A DNA stretch of 24,421 nucleotides, from the NCBI GenBank assembly GCA_023422565.1, contig JAFAGR010000005.1:1-24421 (forward strand), written 5' to 3'. Numbering within the stretch: the first letter of the stretch is position 1; each line of letters opens with the position of its first letter. This document shows positions 6,742-14,155 of the stretch, in pieces. This DNA comes from Bacteroidota bacterium. Lineage in GTDB: Bacteria; Bacteroidota; Bacteroidia; Chitinophagales; Chitinophagaceae. Position numbers and translations under genes: made by a program. Under the pieces are notes generated by a model, which saw only the letters and a program-made list of their open reading frames with translations, did not search any database and was not told the origin of the DNA.

Positions 6742-7443
6742 CTGAATCTGAATTATATTATTCCATATGCCACAGAATTTCTACCCTTAGTTTCTTGCTT
6801 GATCTTTTATAGAAAGCTCAAAAGCAAGGAGTTGAGGGTATTTTTATTCTACTCTGTGGCATTAGCAATTTGTGCAGCTGCTAGTATTTTAACGATAAAT
6901 ACACCCAGCAATATTCATGTGGTAAAAATTTTCATATTACTTGAGTATTGCATTCTTTCAGTTTTCTTTCATCATTTATATAAGACCCCGGCTATTAGAA
7001 AACTGGTGCTTGTGCTAATGGTGCCCTTCTTTCTTTTTTGGTTGTACGATTATATTACGAATTTTGGAACTTTTTCCAATAAAGTGTTATTGTATGAGTT
7101 TTTTGCTCTCATATTCTTTCTTATCTATTCTTTTTATGAAAAGATTAGAACTATAGTTTTTTATCCACTTTATCACACAATTTCGTTTTGGATATGCGTT
7201 GGCCTGTTCACCTATTTCTCTGGCAATTTTTTTGTCACAATCTTTCTTACTCAGGTGCAGGACAACGAAAGTCTAGTGCAAATGAGGTTAATATATTCGA
7301 TAGTTTTGTCGGCCAAAAATTTTATTTTGGCACTATCACTTTTCGGCAACGATTATAATGAGAAAGATAACGAAACTGAATTTAAATTACCCGACGATGT
7401 GGTACTAGATGAATTCAAACTAACTAACCTTAATAAGACCTAA
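6742..7443 (+). CDS. Small 7-TM membrane protein, putative sensor partner B
   Basis: Taken from the earliest codon of the open frame, this is a 233-aa protein with seven likely helices at about 6-24, 32-51, 60-79, 88-107, 115-132, 147-169 and 181-201, then a polar C-terminal tail of about 30 residues. Helix 6 (SFWICVGLFTYFSGNFF) matches the FWIxxGxF pattern of the 7-TM protein at 3369-4040. The start is unclear. The only in-frame ATG (6730) is followed by a TAA at codon 4. The next usual start codon, TTG at 6799, would remove helix 1. CTG at 6742 is possible, as is a nonsense mutation. The kinase gene follows after 14 bp. It is a likely membrane receptor for kinase B by position; no known domain is recognised. 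Confidence 0.7.
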   Translation: MNLNYIIPYATEFLPLVSCLIFYRKLKSKELRVFLFYSVALAICAAASILTINTPSNIHVVKIFILLEYCILSVFFHHLYKTPAIRKLVLVLMVPFFLFWLYDYITNFGTFSNKVLLYEFFALIFFLIYSFYEKIRTIVFYPLYHTISFWICVGLFTYFSGNFFVTIFLTQVQDNESLVQMRLIYSIVLSAKNFILALSLFGNDYNEKDNETEFKLPDDVVLDEFKLTNLNKT

Positions 7444-7457
7444 ACCCAGCCCACCCG

Positions 7458-8288
7458 ATGTTTTTCTTGCAAGCGCAGAATGAGGGGATACCGCGTTTAA
7501 TGTTCATTGGAACATTAGCGATGGTGATATTGGCGATAGGTATCATCGTTTTCGTGATCTTTCACCAAAGAAAGGTGATCAGGTATCAGCTGGCGATGAA
7601 AAAGCTGGAAGCAGAAAAGCAGCAGATATTGCTAAATGCTTCTATACGATTTCAGGAAGAGGAACGGCAAAGAATAGCTGCCGATCTTCATGATGATGCG
7701 GGGCCCCTGCTTGCTACCGCACGGTTATATTTGAACGAGAACCTTATTAACCAGGAGAAAGCACAACAACTCCAAAGTATATTAAGTGCAAAGCAAATAA
7801 TTGACGATGCGATTCTGCTGATACGAAACATCAGCCACAGCCTGATGCCGCCAACATTGAAGAATTTCGGTTTGGAAAGCGCCACAACAGATCTTTTTCA
7901 AAAAATAAGCGGCAGCGGAACGGTTAATGCCAGCGCCCGCTTTCACGACTACAGGCAAAGATTGAAAGTAGATGCAGAGCTGCTCGTATTTCGGATAATC
8001 CAGGAACTTGTAAATAACATTCTAAAACACAGCAACGCAGGTTTTATTCATCTCACGCAAAACGCGAATGATAATTTTATTTACATCAGGCTGCATCACG
8101 ATGGTAAAGGTATTGTGCAGGGCGAATTTGATAAGTTGAATCAGAATGCACATGGACTTGGTTTGAAAAATATCGCGAGCCGCATTAACGTATTACAGGG
8201 CAGAATTTATTTTGAAATTGACCCCAGCCGAACATATTACAAAGTAACACTGGAAGTTCCGAAGAATGAGGCAAACACAGTTCGGTAG
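7458..8288 (+). CDS. HisKA_3-type sensor histidine kinase B, altered G1 box
   Basis: A 276-aa HPK7-type kinase. It has one membrane helix (about 13-35), a coiled coil, an H box with H78 (RIAADLHDDAGPLL), an N box around N186/N187 (IIQELVNNILKHSN), and a HATPase domain ending in HGLGLKNIASR (232-242). There is no separate sensory domain, as in kinase A. The G1 box, normally DxGxG, reads HDGKG (214-218), so the first aspartate, which contacts the adenine in GHKL ATPases, is replaced by histidine. Either nucleotide binding is altered or this is normal in this lineage. It follows the second 7-TM gene by 14 bp and precedes RR4 by 81 bp. Confidence 0.9.
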   Translation: MFFLQAQNEGIPRLMFIGTLAMVILAIGIIVFVIFHQRKVIRYQLAMKKLEAEKQQILLNASIRFQEEERQRIAADLHDDAGPLLATARLYLNENLINQEKAQQLQSILSAKQIIDDAILLIRNISHSLMPPTLKNFGLESATTDLFQKISGSGTVNASARFHDYRQRLKVDAELLVFRIIQELVNNILKHSNAGFIHLTQNANDNFIYIRLHHDGKGIVQGEFDKLNQNAHGLGLKNIASRINVLQGRIYFEIDPSRTYYKVTLEVPKNEANTVR

Positions 8289-8369
8289 CGCCTTTCATGG
8301 ATTTATAAGGACCGCCGGTGAAATTAGCGATCTCCATTCTGAAAAGATGTGCTTACATTTACGCCGATT

Positions 8370-9026
8370 ATGCTTCCCAATATCATAAAGGTTGCTATTG
8401 CAGATGACCACAAGATCTTTCGCAAGGGCGTGATCCTTTCGATGCGAACCTATACAAACATTAAGTTTGTTATGGAGGCCGATAATGGCGAGGACCTCAT
8501 CGAGAAGATACCCGAATCAATGCCCGATGTTATTTTGTGTGATCTTAAAATGCCCGTTAAAGACGGTATCGACGCCACGAAAATTATCTCCAAAACATAC
8601 CCGCAAATTCGTGTGATAATCCTCACGATGTTTGAAGATGAAAGATTCGTTGGGCATCTTATGGACTGCGGCGCAGCAGGCTATCTTCTGAAAAATACTG
8701 AGCCGGCGGAGATCAAGCGCGCCATTATGGACGTTGTTCGAACCGGGTTTTATTTGAATCCGTTCGTGAACAAAGTATTGATAAGAAAGAATTACAGCAA
8801 ACAGAAATTTAACCCAAGCCTCACCTCAGAAGTTGTTTTGAGCGACCGCGAGAAGGAAGTGCTCACCTTGGTTTGTATGGAATTCACCGCAACAGAGATC
8901 GCGGGAAAGATGGATATCAGCGCCAGAACCGTAGAGGCCATCAAAGACAGGTTGATGGAGCGCTTCGGCGTGAAAAATTCGGTAGGTCTAGTTTTCTATG
9001 CGATGAAAAACCAGTTGATCGATTAA
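8370..9026 (+). CDS. NarL/LuxR-family response regulator RR4 (operon member, unit B)
   Basis: A 218-aa regulator from ATG 8370, chosen over the in-frame GTG at 8349 because it sits just before the receiver domain (IIKVAIADDHKIFRKG). Receiver residues D12/D13, D58, T86 and K108 are all present. The LuxR-type DNA-binding domain (about 148-218) has TATEIAGKMDISARTVEAI as its helix-turn-helix. It is the likely cognate regulator of kinase B. The 81-bp gap before it contains GGTGAAATTA (8317-8326), which resembles the blocks in the RR1 and RR3 leaders. Its stop codon overlaps that of the convergent deoxynucleoside kinase by 4 bp (TTAA). Confidence 0.92.
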   Translation: MLPNIIKVAIADDHKIFRKGVILSMRTYTNIKFVMEADNGEDLIEKIPESMPDVILCDLKMPVKDGIDATKIISKTYPQIRVIILTMFEDERFVGHLMDCGAAGYLLKNTEPAEIKRAIMDVVRTGFYLNPFVNKVLIRKNYSKQKFNPSLTSEVVLSDREKEVLTLVCMEFTATEIAGKMDISARTVEAIKDRLMERFGVKNSVGLVFYAMKNQLID

Positions 9027-9658
9027 AAAAGCCCGAACAGCGTGGAATCGATCTTAGAGATAACCTGCCCAAGGTGTTCTTCATTTTCTGCAAACTTGTT
9101 TGTGTCTGCATCAATAACAAGCAATTTCCCTTCTTTATAACCTTCTATCCAATTATTATATAGTTCGTTCAATTTCTTAAGATAGTCTAACCTTATATTC
9201 TCTTCATATTCCCTTCCGCGCTTTTGAATTTGCCCGACCAGCGTGGGTACTGAGGCCTTAAGATAGATCAGGAGATCAGGAGGCTGAACCATGCTTTTCA
9301 GCGTTTCAAAAAACTGGTAATAATTTTCAAAATCACGCTTGCCCATTAGCCCCATGTCGTGCAGGTTAGGCGCGAAGATGTTTGCATCTTCATAAATCGT
9401 TCTGTCTTGAATGATAGTTTCCGTTCCTCTCTGTATTTCGAGCAATTGGTTCAGGCGGCTGTTAAGGAAATAGATCTGCAAATTAAAACTCCAGCGCGGC
9501 ATGTCTTCGTAGAAATCATTCAGATAGGGGTTGTGGTCCACATCTTCAAACTGGGGGATCCATTTATAATGTTTGCTCAACAACTCGGTGAGCGTAGTTT
9601 TTCCTGCCCCGATATTGCCCGCAACCGCGATGTGCTTTGGTTTTTTTATGCTCGCCAT
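9023..9658 (-). CDS. Deoxynucleoside kinase (dAK/dGK family)
   Basis: A 211-aa P-loop kinase. GNIGAGKT (14-21) is the phosphate-binding loop and IIQDRTIYEDANIFA (82-96) carries the DR motif of the dNK/dGK family. An arginine-rich lid (KRGREYEENIRL) lies in the C-terminal third. It phosphorylates deoxynucleosides (probably dA, dG or dC) for nucleotide salvage; specificity cannot be read here. It lies 87 bp downstream of trpS on the same strand. Its 3' end overlaps RR4 by 4 bp, so its transcript probably runs into the antisense of RR4. Confidence 0.88.
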   Translation of the reverse strand: MASIKKPKHIAVAGNIGAGKTTLTELLSKHYKWIPQFEDVDHNPYLNDFYEDMPRWSFNLQIYFLNSRLNQLLEIQRGTETIIQDRTIYEDANIFAPNLHDMGLMGKRDFENYYQFFETLKSMVQPPDLLIYLKASVPTLVGQIQKRGREYEENIRLDYLKKLNELYNNWIEGYKEGKLLVIDADTNKFAENEEHLGQVISKIDSTLFGLF

Positions 9659-9745
9659 TCCTGATGTTCCCTTTAGAGTTTATTAAATGCTGATACTGAA
9701 AGTAGGGAAACTTCTTTTTCCGCCCACTTTTAAGGCAATAAATAA

Positions 9746-10762
9746 TTAGAAATAATTCAGGCCCATTGCCTGCCTCACTTTTTCCATGGTTGATGATGCG
9801 CTGGCCCTTGCCGATGCAGCTCCTTTTTTCATTACATCTTGTAAATAACCGGGATTATCCAAAATCTCATTTGTCTTTTTTCTGATCGGCGAAATGAATT
9901 TTATCATGTCTTCCGCTAACTGTTTCTTCATATCTCCGTAACGAATTGAGCAGGCCTGATAGTCAGATTCAAATTTTTGAAACGTCCCTTCATCCGACAC
10001 CAATTTCATTAACGCGAAAATATTTTCGATCTCCGGGGGTTTAGGGGTATTGGGAACCGAAGGGCCTTCATTGGTCTTTGCTTTCATAACCTTCTTCCTG
10101 ATCATCTCATCATCATCAGCGAGGTAGAGCGTGGCCATCTGGTTTTCGCTTTTGCTCATTTTCCCCGATCCATCCAGCGAAGGAACTTTAACAAGCTCGC
10201 TGTTGAAATTGAAAGCCTCTGGTTCCGGAAATACAGGCGAATACCGGGTGTTAAAACGATGAGCAAAATTTCTTGCCATTTCAAGGTGCTGCTCCTGATC
10301 TTTACCTACAGGTACAAACGTAGCACGATGGAGCAAAATATCAGTAGCCATTAGAACCGGATAAGTAAGTAAGCCTGCATTTACATTTTGCGGGTTCAGC
10401 CGCACTTTATCTTTAAACGTTGCCGTTTTTTCCAGTTCTCCTTTATAAGCCAGCATGTTCAGGTACAAATAAAGCTCGGAGGTCTCATACACGTGGCTCT
10501 GGCAATATAAACTCACTTTTTCAGGGTCGAGGCCGCAGGCAATATTTTCTGCCAATACCCTAAGAATATTTTCTTTTAATGTAGATGTGTCGGGATGGGT
10601 GGTAAGGGAATGCAGGTCGGCAACCATAAAGAAACATTTATGGGTTTCCTGCATCTTCACGTAGTTACGCATTGCCCCAAAGTAGTTTCCTAAATGTAAA
10701 AAGCCGGTTGGCCGGATGCCGCTCATCACAATATTTTCGGGCGCGCCTGTAATTTTCTCCAT
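9746..10762 (-). CDS. trpS: Tryptophanyl-tRNA synthetase
   Basis: A class I synthetase that charges tRNA-Trp. With the ATG at 10762 the protein is 338 aa, the usual size. An upstream in-frame GTG (10807) would add 15 residues absent from the family and would overlap the promoter. MSGIRPTGFLHLGNYFGAM (13-31) contains the HIGH-equivalent, and SGKMSKS (199-205) is the KMSKS loop. A good Bacteroidota promoter lies just upstream: TTG (10809-10811), a 20-bp spacer, then TATCTTCG (10781-10788). The deoxynucleoside kinase follows on the same strand. Confidence 0.95.
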   Translation of the reverse strand: MEKITGAPENIVMSGIRPTGFLHLGNYFGAMRNYVKMQETHKCFFMVADLHSLTTHPDTSTLKENILRVLAENIACGLDPEKVSLYCQSHVYETSELYLYLNMLAYKGELEKTATFKDKVRLNPQNVNAGLLTYPVLMATDILLHRATFVPVGKDQEQHLEMARNFAHRFNTRYSPVFPEPEAFNFNSELVKVPSLDGSGKMSKSENQMATLYLADDDEMIRKKVMKAKTNEGPSVPNTPKPPEIENIFALMKLVSDEGTFQKFESDYQACSIRYGDMKKQLAEDMIKFISPIRKKTNEILDNPGYLQDVMKKGAASARASASSTMEKVRQAMGLNYF

Positions 10763-10780
10763 CTTAAAAAATAAGGAGTG

Positions 10781-10811
10781 CGAAGATAATAAATAGGCAG
10801 TTGACACGCAA
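10781..10811 (-). promoter_or_regulatory. Promoter of trpS (TTG-N20-TATCTTCG)
   Basis: Minus-strand TTG at 10809-10811 and TATCTTCG at 10781-10788, separated by 20 bp. This matches the Bacteroidota TTG-N19..21-TAnnTTTG architecture with one mismatch. It supports the 10762 start for trpS. Confidence 0.6.
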
Positions 10812-10858
10812 TCGGATTGTTTTCAAAGAAATGCTGCCGCAGGGGATGGTGAATGCTT

Positions 10859-10866
10859 TATTTTTG
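10859..10866 (+). promoter_or_regulatory. Candidate -7 box of the ABC transporter gene
   Basis: TATTTTTG, a full match to TAnnTTTG, lies 37 bp before the ATG at 10904. No TTG is found at the usual spacing, so this rests on the -7 box alone. Confidence 0.4.
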
Positions 10867-10903
10867 TTCGCATTACTATTGGGCACCAAACAATTTCCGA
10901 CAC

Positions 10904-11617
10904 ATGGAAGGAATTCTTCATCTGGAAAACATTTATAAAAGCTACTTTCTCGGTCGACAGGAATTGCCCGTGTTAAAAGGAATTAGTCTTGACATTTTTA
11001 AGAATGAATATGTGGCCTTGATGGGTCCGAGCGGATCCGGAAAATCTACGTTGATGAATATTCTGGGATGTCTTGATTCTCCCACTTCAGGAAGATATGT
11101 GCTGAACGGGCACGATGTAAGCCGGATGGAAGATGATGAACTCGCCGAGGTGAGAAACAGCGAAATTGGTTTTGTGTTTCAACAATTCAATCTTCTTCCC
11201 AGATTAACGGCTGCAGAAAATGTTGCACTTCCTCTATTGTATGGCGGCATCGGAAGAAAAGAAAGGCTCGACCGCGCAGCATCCGTGCTTACTAAAGTGA
11301 AACTGGACGACCGTATGCATCATAAACCCAACGAACTGAGTGGTGGCCAGTGTCAACGCGTGGCAATAGCGCGCGCATTAATAAATAACCCTTCGATAAT
11401 TCTGGCTGATGAGCCGACAGGAAATCTTGATTCGAAAACTTCTTATGAAATCATGGACATACTCGGTGCAATTCAGGCAGATGGAAATACGGTTATCATT
11501 GTTACACATGAAGAAGATATTTCGCAATTTGCTCACCGGGTTATTCGATTAAGAGACGGCGTAATTGAGTCTGATATTTTAAATGCGAAAAGAGAAGTAT
11601 CTGAATCTGCTAAATAA
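10904..11617 (+). CDS. ABC transporter ATP-binding protein, LolD/MacB type
   Basis: A 237-aa ATPase from ATG 10904; the longer frame from 10853 adds 17 non-conserved residues. Walker A GPSGSGKST (41-49), Q-loop and FVFQQFNLLPRLTAAEN (90-106), signature LSGGQ (145-149), Walker B IILADEPTGNLDS (165-177) and the H-loop TH (201-202) are all present. The FNLLPxLTxxEN and EPTGNLDS wording is typical of LolD/MacB/FtsE-like ATPases, which drive lipoprotein release, macrolide export or similar mechanotransmission. No MacB/LolC-like permease is adjacent, so the substrate is unknown and the partner must lie elsewhere. The adenosyltransferase follows after 5 bp and is probably in the same operon. Confidence 0.93.
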   Translation: MEGILHLENIYKSYFLGRQELPVLKGISLDIFKNEYVALMGPSGSGKSTLMNILGCLDSPTSGRYVLNGHDVSRMEDDELAEVRNSEIGFVFQQFNLLPRLTAAENVALPLLYGGIGRKERLDRAASVLTKVKLDDRMHHKPNELSGGQCQRVAIARALINNPSIILADEPTGNLDSKTSYEIMDILGAIQADGNTVIIVTHEEDISQFAHRVIRLRDGVIESDILNAKREVSESAK

Positions 11618-11622
11618 AGAAT

Positions 11623-12186
11623 ATGGCCTTTAAGATATATACAAAAACGGGTGACCTTGGAAAAACAAGTTTGATAGGCGGAAGGAAAGTTCCTAAAAGC
11701 CATATCAGAATTGATGCTTACGGTACGGTCGACGAACTAAATTCTCATATCGGGCTGACACGCGACCTGATTACAGATGAACATTCGAAAGAAACACTTC
11801 GCGAAATTCAGGACAGACTATTCACTATCGGTTCAACCCTGGCTTCGGATCCTGATAAAGATGTCAAGATGAAATTGCCGGATCTTCATGAAGAAGATAT
11901 CACGCTTTTGGAAAAAGAAATAGATGTAATGACCGGCAAATTGCCGGAGATGAGATCTTTTATTCTTCCCGGTGGGCATGCCACAGTTTCGTCAATTCAT
12001 ATTGCCCGTTGTGTGTGCAGGCGTGCAGAGCGGGTATGTGTTCACATGACTGAAGAGAACATGCAGGTTGAACCGCTTGTGATAAAATACCTGAACAGGT
12101 TAAGCGATTATCTCTTTACTCTTTCCCGCTTTGTGGCCAAAATATCAGGAGCAGAGGAAATTCCGTGGCGTGCGAGAACCTCCTAA
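11623..12186 (+). CDS. pduO: Cob(I)alamin adenosyltransferase, PduO type
   Basis: A 187-aa enzyme that transfers the adenosyl group of ATP to cob(I)alamin, making adenosylcobalamin. TKTGDLGKTSLIGG (7-20) is the N-terminal ATP-binding signature. YGTVDELNSHIG (33-44), LPGG (115-118) and RCVCRRAERV (129-138) are the other conserved blocks. It suggests that the cell has an adenosylcobalamin enzyme such as methylmalonyl-CoA mutase, not seen here. It begins 5 bp after the ABC ATPase, probably co-transcribed. The stop overlaps the convergent oxidoreductase stop by 4 bp (CTAA). No cobalamin riboswitch is seen upstream. Confidence 0.93.
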   Translation: MAFKIYTKTGDLGKTSLIGGRKVPKSHIRIDAYGTVDELNSHIGLTRDLITDEHSKETLREIQDRLFTIGSTLASDPDKDVKMKLPDLHEEDITLLEKEIDVMTGKLPEMRSFILPGGHATVSSIHIARCVCRRAERVCVHMTEENMQVEPLVIKYLNRLSDYLFTLSRFVAKISGAEEIPWRARTS

Positions 12187-13718
12187 TCCGTTTCGGGTTT
12201 TATTTTTTCAAGATCGCGCCTTGCCGGAGCGTTCAGCATAATACCATCATAAGTAAAGCGCGATCCGTGGCAGGGGCAGTCCCAGGTTTTCTCCGCATTG
12301 TTCCAGCCTACTGTACACTTAATGTGTGTGCACGCGCTGCTGAGTGAATGAAGCTCGCCCTCCTCATCTCTGTAAAGTGCAAGAACACTGCCTTCAAGAC
12401 TAACCACCTTTGCTTCGCCATTTTTCAGATCCGATGCCGATTCAATTTGTTTCGCACTGAACCGGCCGCCTATTAAATTACCAACCACATCAGCCGCTTC
12501 TTTCACAAAATTTGAAAATCCTGCAACCGGCTTTACGCGTGAGGGATTGAACAGTTTGCTGTATTTGTTTTCTCCCTTCACTATAAGGTCAGAGATCACA
12601 AGTGCCGATGCAGTTCCAAGCATTATTCCATCACCATTAAACCCGGTCGCCACATACACATTCTTCGAAATGCCCGGCAGTGGGCCGATGTAAGGCAAAC
12701 CATCAGCAGGTTCGAAAAATTGAGACGACCATCTGAAACTTATTTCCTGAACATCGAAATGCTTTCGCAAATGTTCCTCAAGCGCCGAAAAGCATTTCAT
12801 TGTATTTTCTTCGTGTCCTGTTTTATGATCTTCACCTCCAACGATAAGATATTCTTCACCATTTATTTTCTGGGAGCGATAGTAATGATAGGGATCTTCC
12901 AGATCGTATGCGAGCGCCTTAGGATAATTTCCATCTCTTAATTTTACTCCAATAACATAACTGCGGTAAGGTGCATTTCGGAAGTGAAGGATATTTACAC
13001 CCGGCGGAATATGTGTTGCATAAACCACATTACGACACAGGATAGACGAAACAGACGTATTTACGCTGATCGGATCGCCTTCTTCCAGGCCGGTAGCTCT
13101 GCATCCTTCGATCAATATCCCTCCAAGCTCTTGAAATTGTTCCGTAAGTGATGTGATATAAGATATCGGATTGAGTTGCCCCTGGTTCTCAACTTTTGCT
13201 ACCTTGGTTGCGCCCACTTCAAAGGGACTGTTATCTACATAGTCCATCTGCATCCCAACCTTCTTTGCACTGCTCACAATTTTGTCAAGTGCTTTTTCCT
13301 CCTCTTCAGTTTTTGCCAGGTAGAATGCAGGAAGTATTGAAAAAGATATGTCTTCGGATAACCGGCCGGATGTATCCTTTATAAAATTGATCACTTCCCG
13401 CATGGCCTCTGCAAGCAACATCGCATTTTCCTCACCAAAATCTTTTATCACTTCATCGTATGTTGCGTCAAGAATTGTACTTAGATGAGCAGTCGTTCCT
13501 CCGGTAGTGCCGAACCCGATGTTTACCGCCTCTATCAACACAACCTTCTTTCCCGCTTTTTGAAGCAGGTAAGCTGTAGTAACTCCGGTAATGCCGCCGC
13601 CCACTACCACCGCATCATAAACATGGTCGGTTTCCAGCGTGTTGATCTTAAATCGGGGAGCAGGAGATCGTTGCCAAAGGCTTTCGAGTGCTCCATCTCT
13701 TTTTCTTAACTCTGTCAT
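12183..13718 (-). CDS. FAD-dependent oxidoreductase (DAO family) with C-terminal Rieske domain
   Basis: A 511-aa fusion. The N-terminal part (about 33-415) is a glycine-oxidase/DAO-type flavoprotein with VVGGGITG (38-45) and a late FAD-contacting block (NVYVATGFNGDGIMLG). The last about 80 residues form a Rieske [2Fe-2S] domain: C463 and H465 (CTHIKC), then C481 and H484 (CPCHGS). C468 and C483 are placed for the stabilising disulfide, as in bc1-type Rieske proteins. The combination is known in bacteria (B. subtilis YhfW-like) but the substrate is unknown. There is no signal peptide, so it is probably cytoplasmic. Its ATG overlaps the stop of a 55-aa gene (ATGA), implying coupled translation. 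Confidence 0.9.
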   Translation of the reverse strand: MTELRKRDGALESLWQRSPAPRFKINTLETDHVYDAVVVGGGITGVTTAYLLQKAGKKVVLIEAVNIGFGTTGGTTAHLSTILDATYDEVIKDFGEENAMLLAEAMREVINFIKDTSGRLSEDISFSILPAFYLAKTEEEEKALDKIVSSAKKVGMQMDYVDNSPFEVGATKVAKVENQGQLNPISYITSLTEQFQELGGILIEGCRATGLEEGDPISVNTSVSSILCRNVVYATHIPPGVNILHFRNAPYRSYVIGVKLRDGNYPKALAYDLEDPYHYYRSQKINGEEYLIVGGEDHKTGHEENTMKCFSALEEHLRKHFDVQEISFRWSSQFFEPADGLPYIGPLPGISKNVYVATGFNGDGIMLGTASALVISDLIVKGENKYSKLFNPSRVKPVAGFSNFVKEAADVVGNLIGGRFSAKQIESASDLKNGEAKVVSLEGSVLALYRDEEGELHSLSSACTHIKCTVGWNNAEKTWDCPCHGSRFTYDGIMLNAPARRDLEKIKPETD

Positions 13719-13882
13719 TTCTTATCTTTTTTATCTGCAGATCTGCTGTCAGGAAAGAATGCGCCATGGCCCTGGTGCGGATTTCTTTCGTTATAACCTT
13801 TTTGAACAGGTTCGTCTTTTTGAGCCTCCTTTTTTAAATCTTCAGCAGATTGTTCAGGTTGCTTTTTCTTTTCCTCTTTCAT
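13715..13882 (-). CDS. Small Lys/Glu-rich disordered protein
   Basis: A 55-aa highly hydrophilic protein, rich in K, E, D and Q, with a central NPHQGHGAFFPDSRS segment. It is predicted disordered, with no signal peptide or known domain. ATG 13882 is preferred over the upstream TTG at 13906. Its TGA overlaps the ATG of the FAD/Rieske gene (13715-13718, ATGA), so it is probably real and co-translated with it. A promoter-like TTG-N19-TATTTG lies upstream at 13904-13931. I do not recognise it; the function is unknown. Confidence 0.6.
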   Translation of the reverse strand: MKEEKKKQPEQSAEDLKKEAQKDEPVQKGYNERNPHQGHGAFFPDSRSADKKDKK

Positions 13883-13902
13883 AATAACTGGTTGACGATT
13901 TT

Positions 13903-14113
13903 TCAAATACGAGAACTTTTCGCATTTACAAAAGCAATAACCTTTCCATTTTGATTAGAATACTTATTTAACTGCTGCAGCCATTCGATTCTATCGGGCA
14001 ATCTTCTCAGGGTGCTCGCTTTGCCACATCCCGGGGCGGTTGTATCTCAACTTTCAGCATACAGAAAGCAGAAAAGGTTGATTTAGTTGCGGGAAACTAA
14101 ATATTATGGAAAT
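13903..14113 (-). other. Intergenic stretch with protein-like frameshifted debris
   Basis: About 210 bp between the 55-aa gene and the tRNA terminator. On the minus strand, 14046-13903 is an open frame of 47 codons with protein-like content (LPDRIEWLQQLNKYSNQNGK, then VIAFVNAKSSRI) but no ATG. An ATG in the adjacent frame (MLKVEIQPPRDVAKRAP) could join it by one frameshift. It may be a broken small gene. No riboswitch motif was recognised. Confidence 0.25.
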
Positions 14114-14152
14114 AAAAAAGCCCGTGTTCTCACAATTGAAACCCGGGCCTTT
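14114..14152 (-). terminator. Rho-independent terminator of the tRNA gene
   Basis: On the minus strand, directly after the tRNA: AAAGGCCCGGGTTTC, a loop, GAACACGGGC, then a run of T. The GC-rich stem has one internal mismatch. Confidence 0.75.
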
Positions 14153-14155
14153 ATG

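Noticed and set aside
2502..9026. Genomic island or mobile origin for the signalling block
   Set aside because: No integrase, transposase, att-like repeat or tRNA flanks it. The AT-rich stretches coincide with membrane-protein genes and intergenic DNA, where base bias is expected.
10763..10807. Longer TrpRS start at GTG 10807
   Set aside because: The extra 15 residues are not family-like and would run through the promoter TTG-N20-TATCTTCG.
13960..14060. Possible cobalamin riboswitch (GCCACATCCCGG region)
   Set aside because: The conserved B12-box and core elements are not present, and the adenosyltransferase gene lies far away with its own upstream partner.
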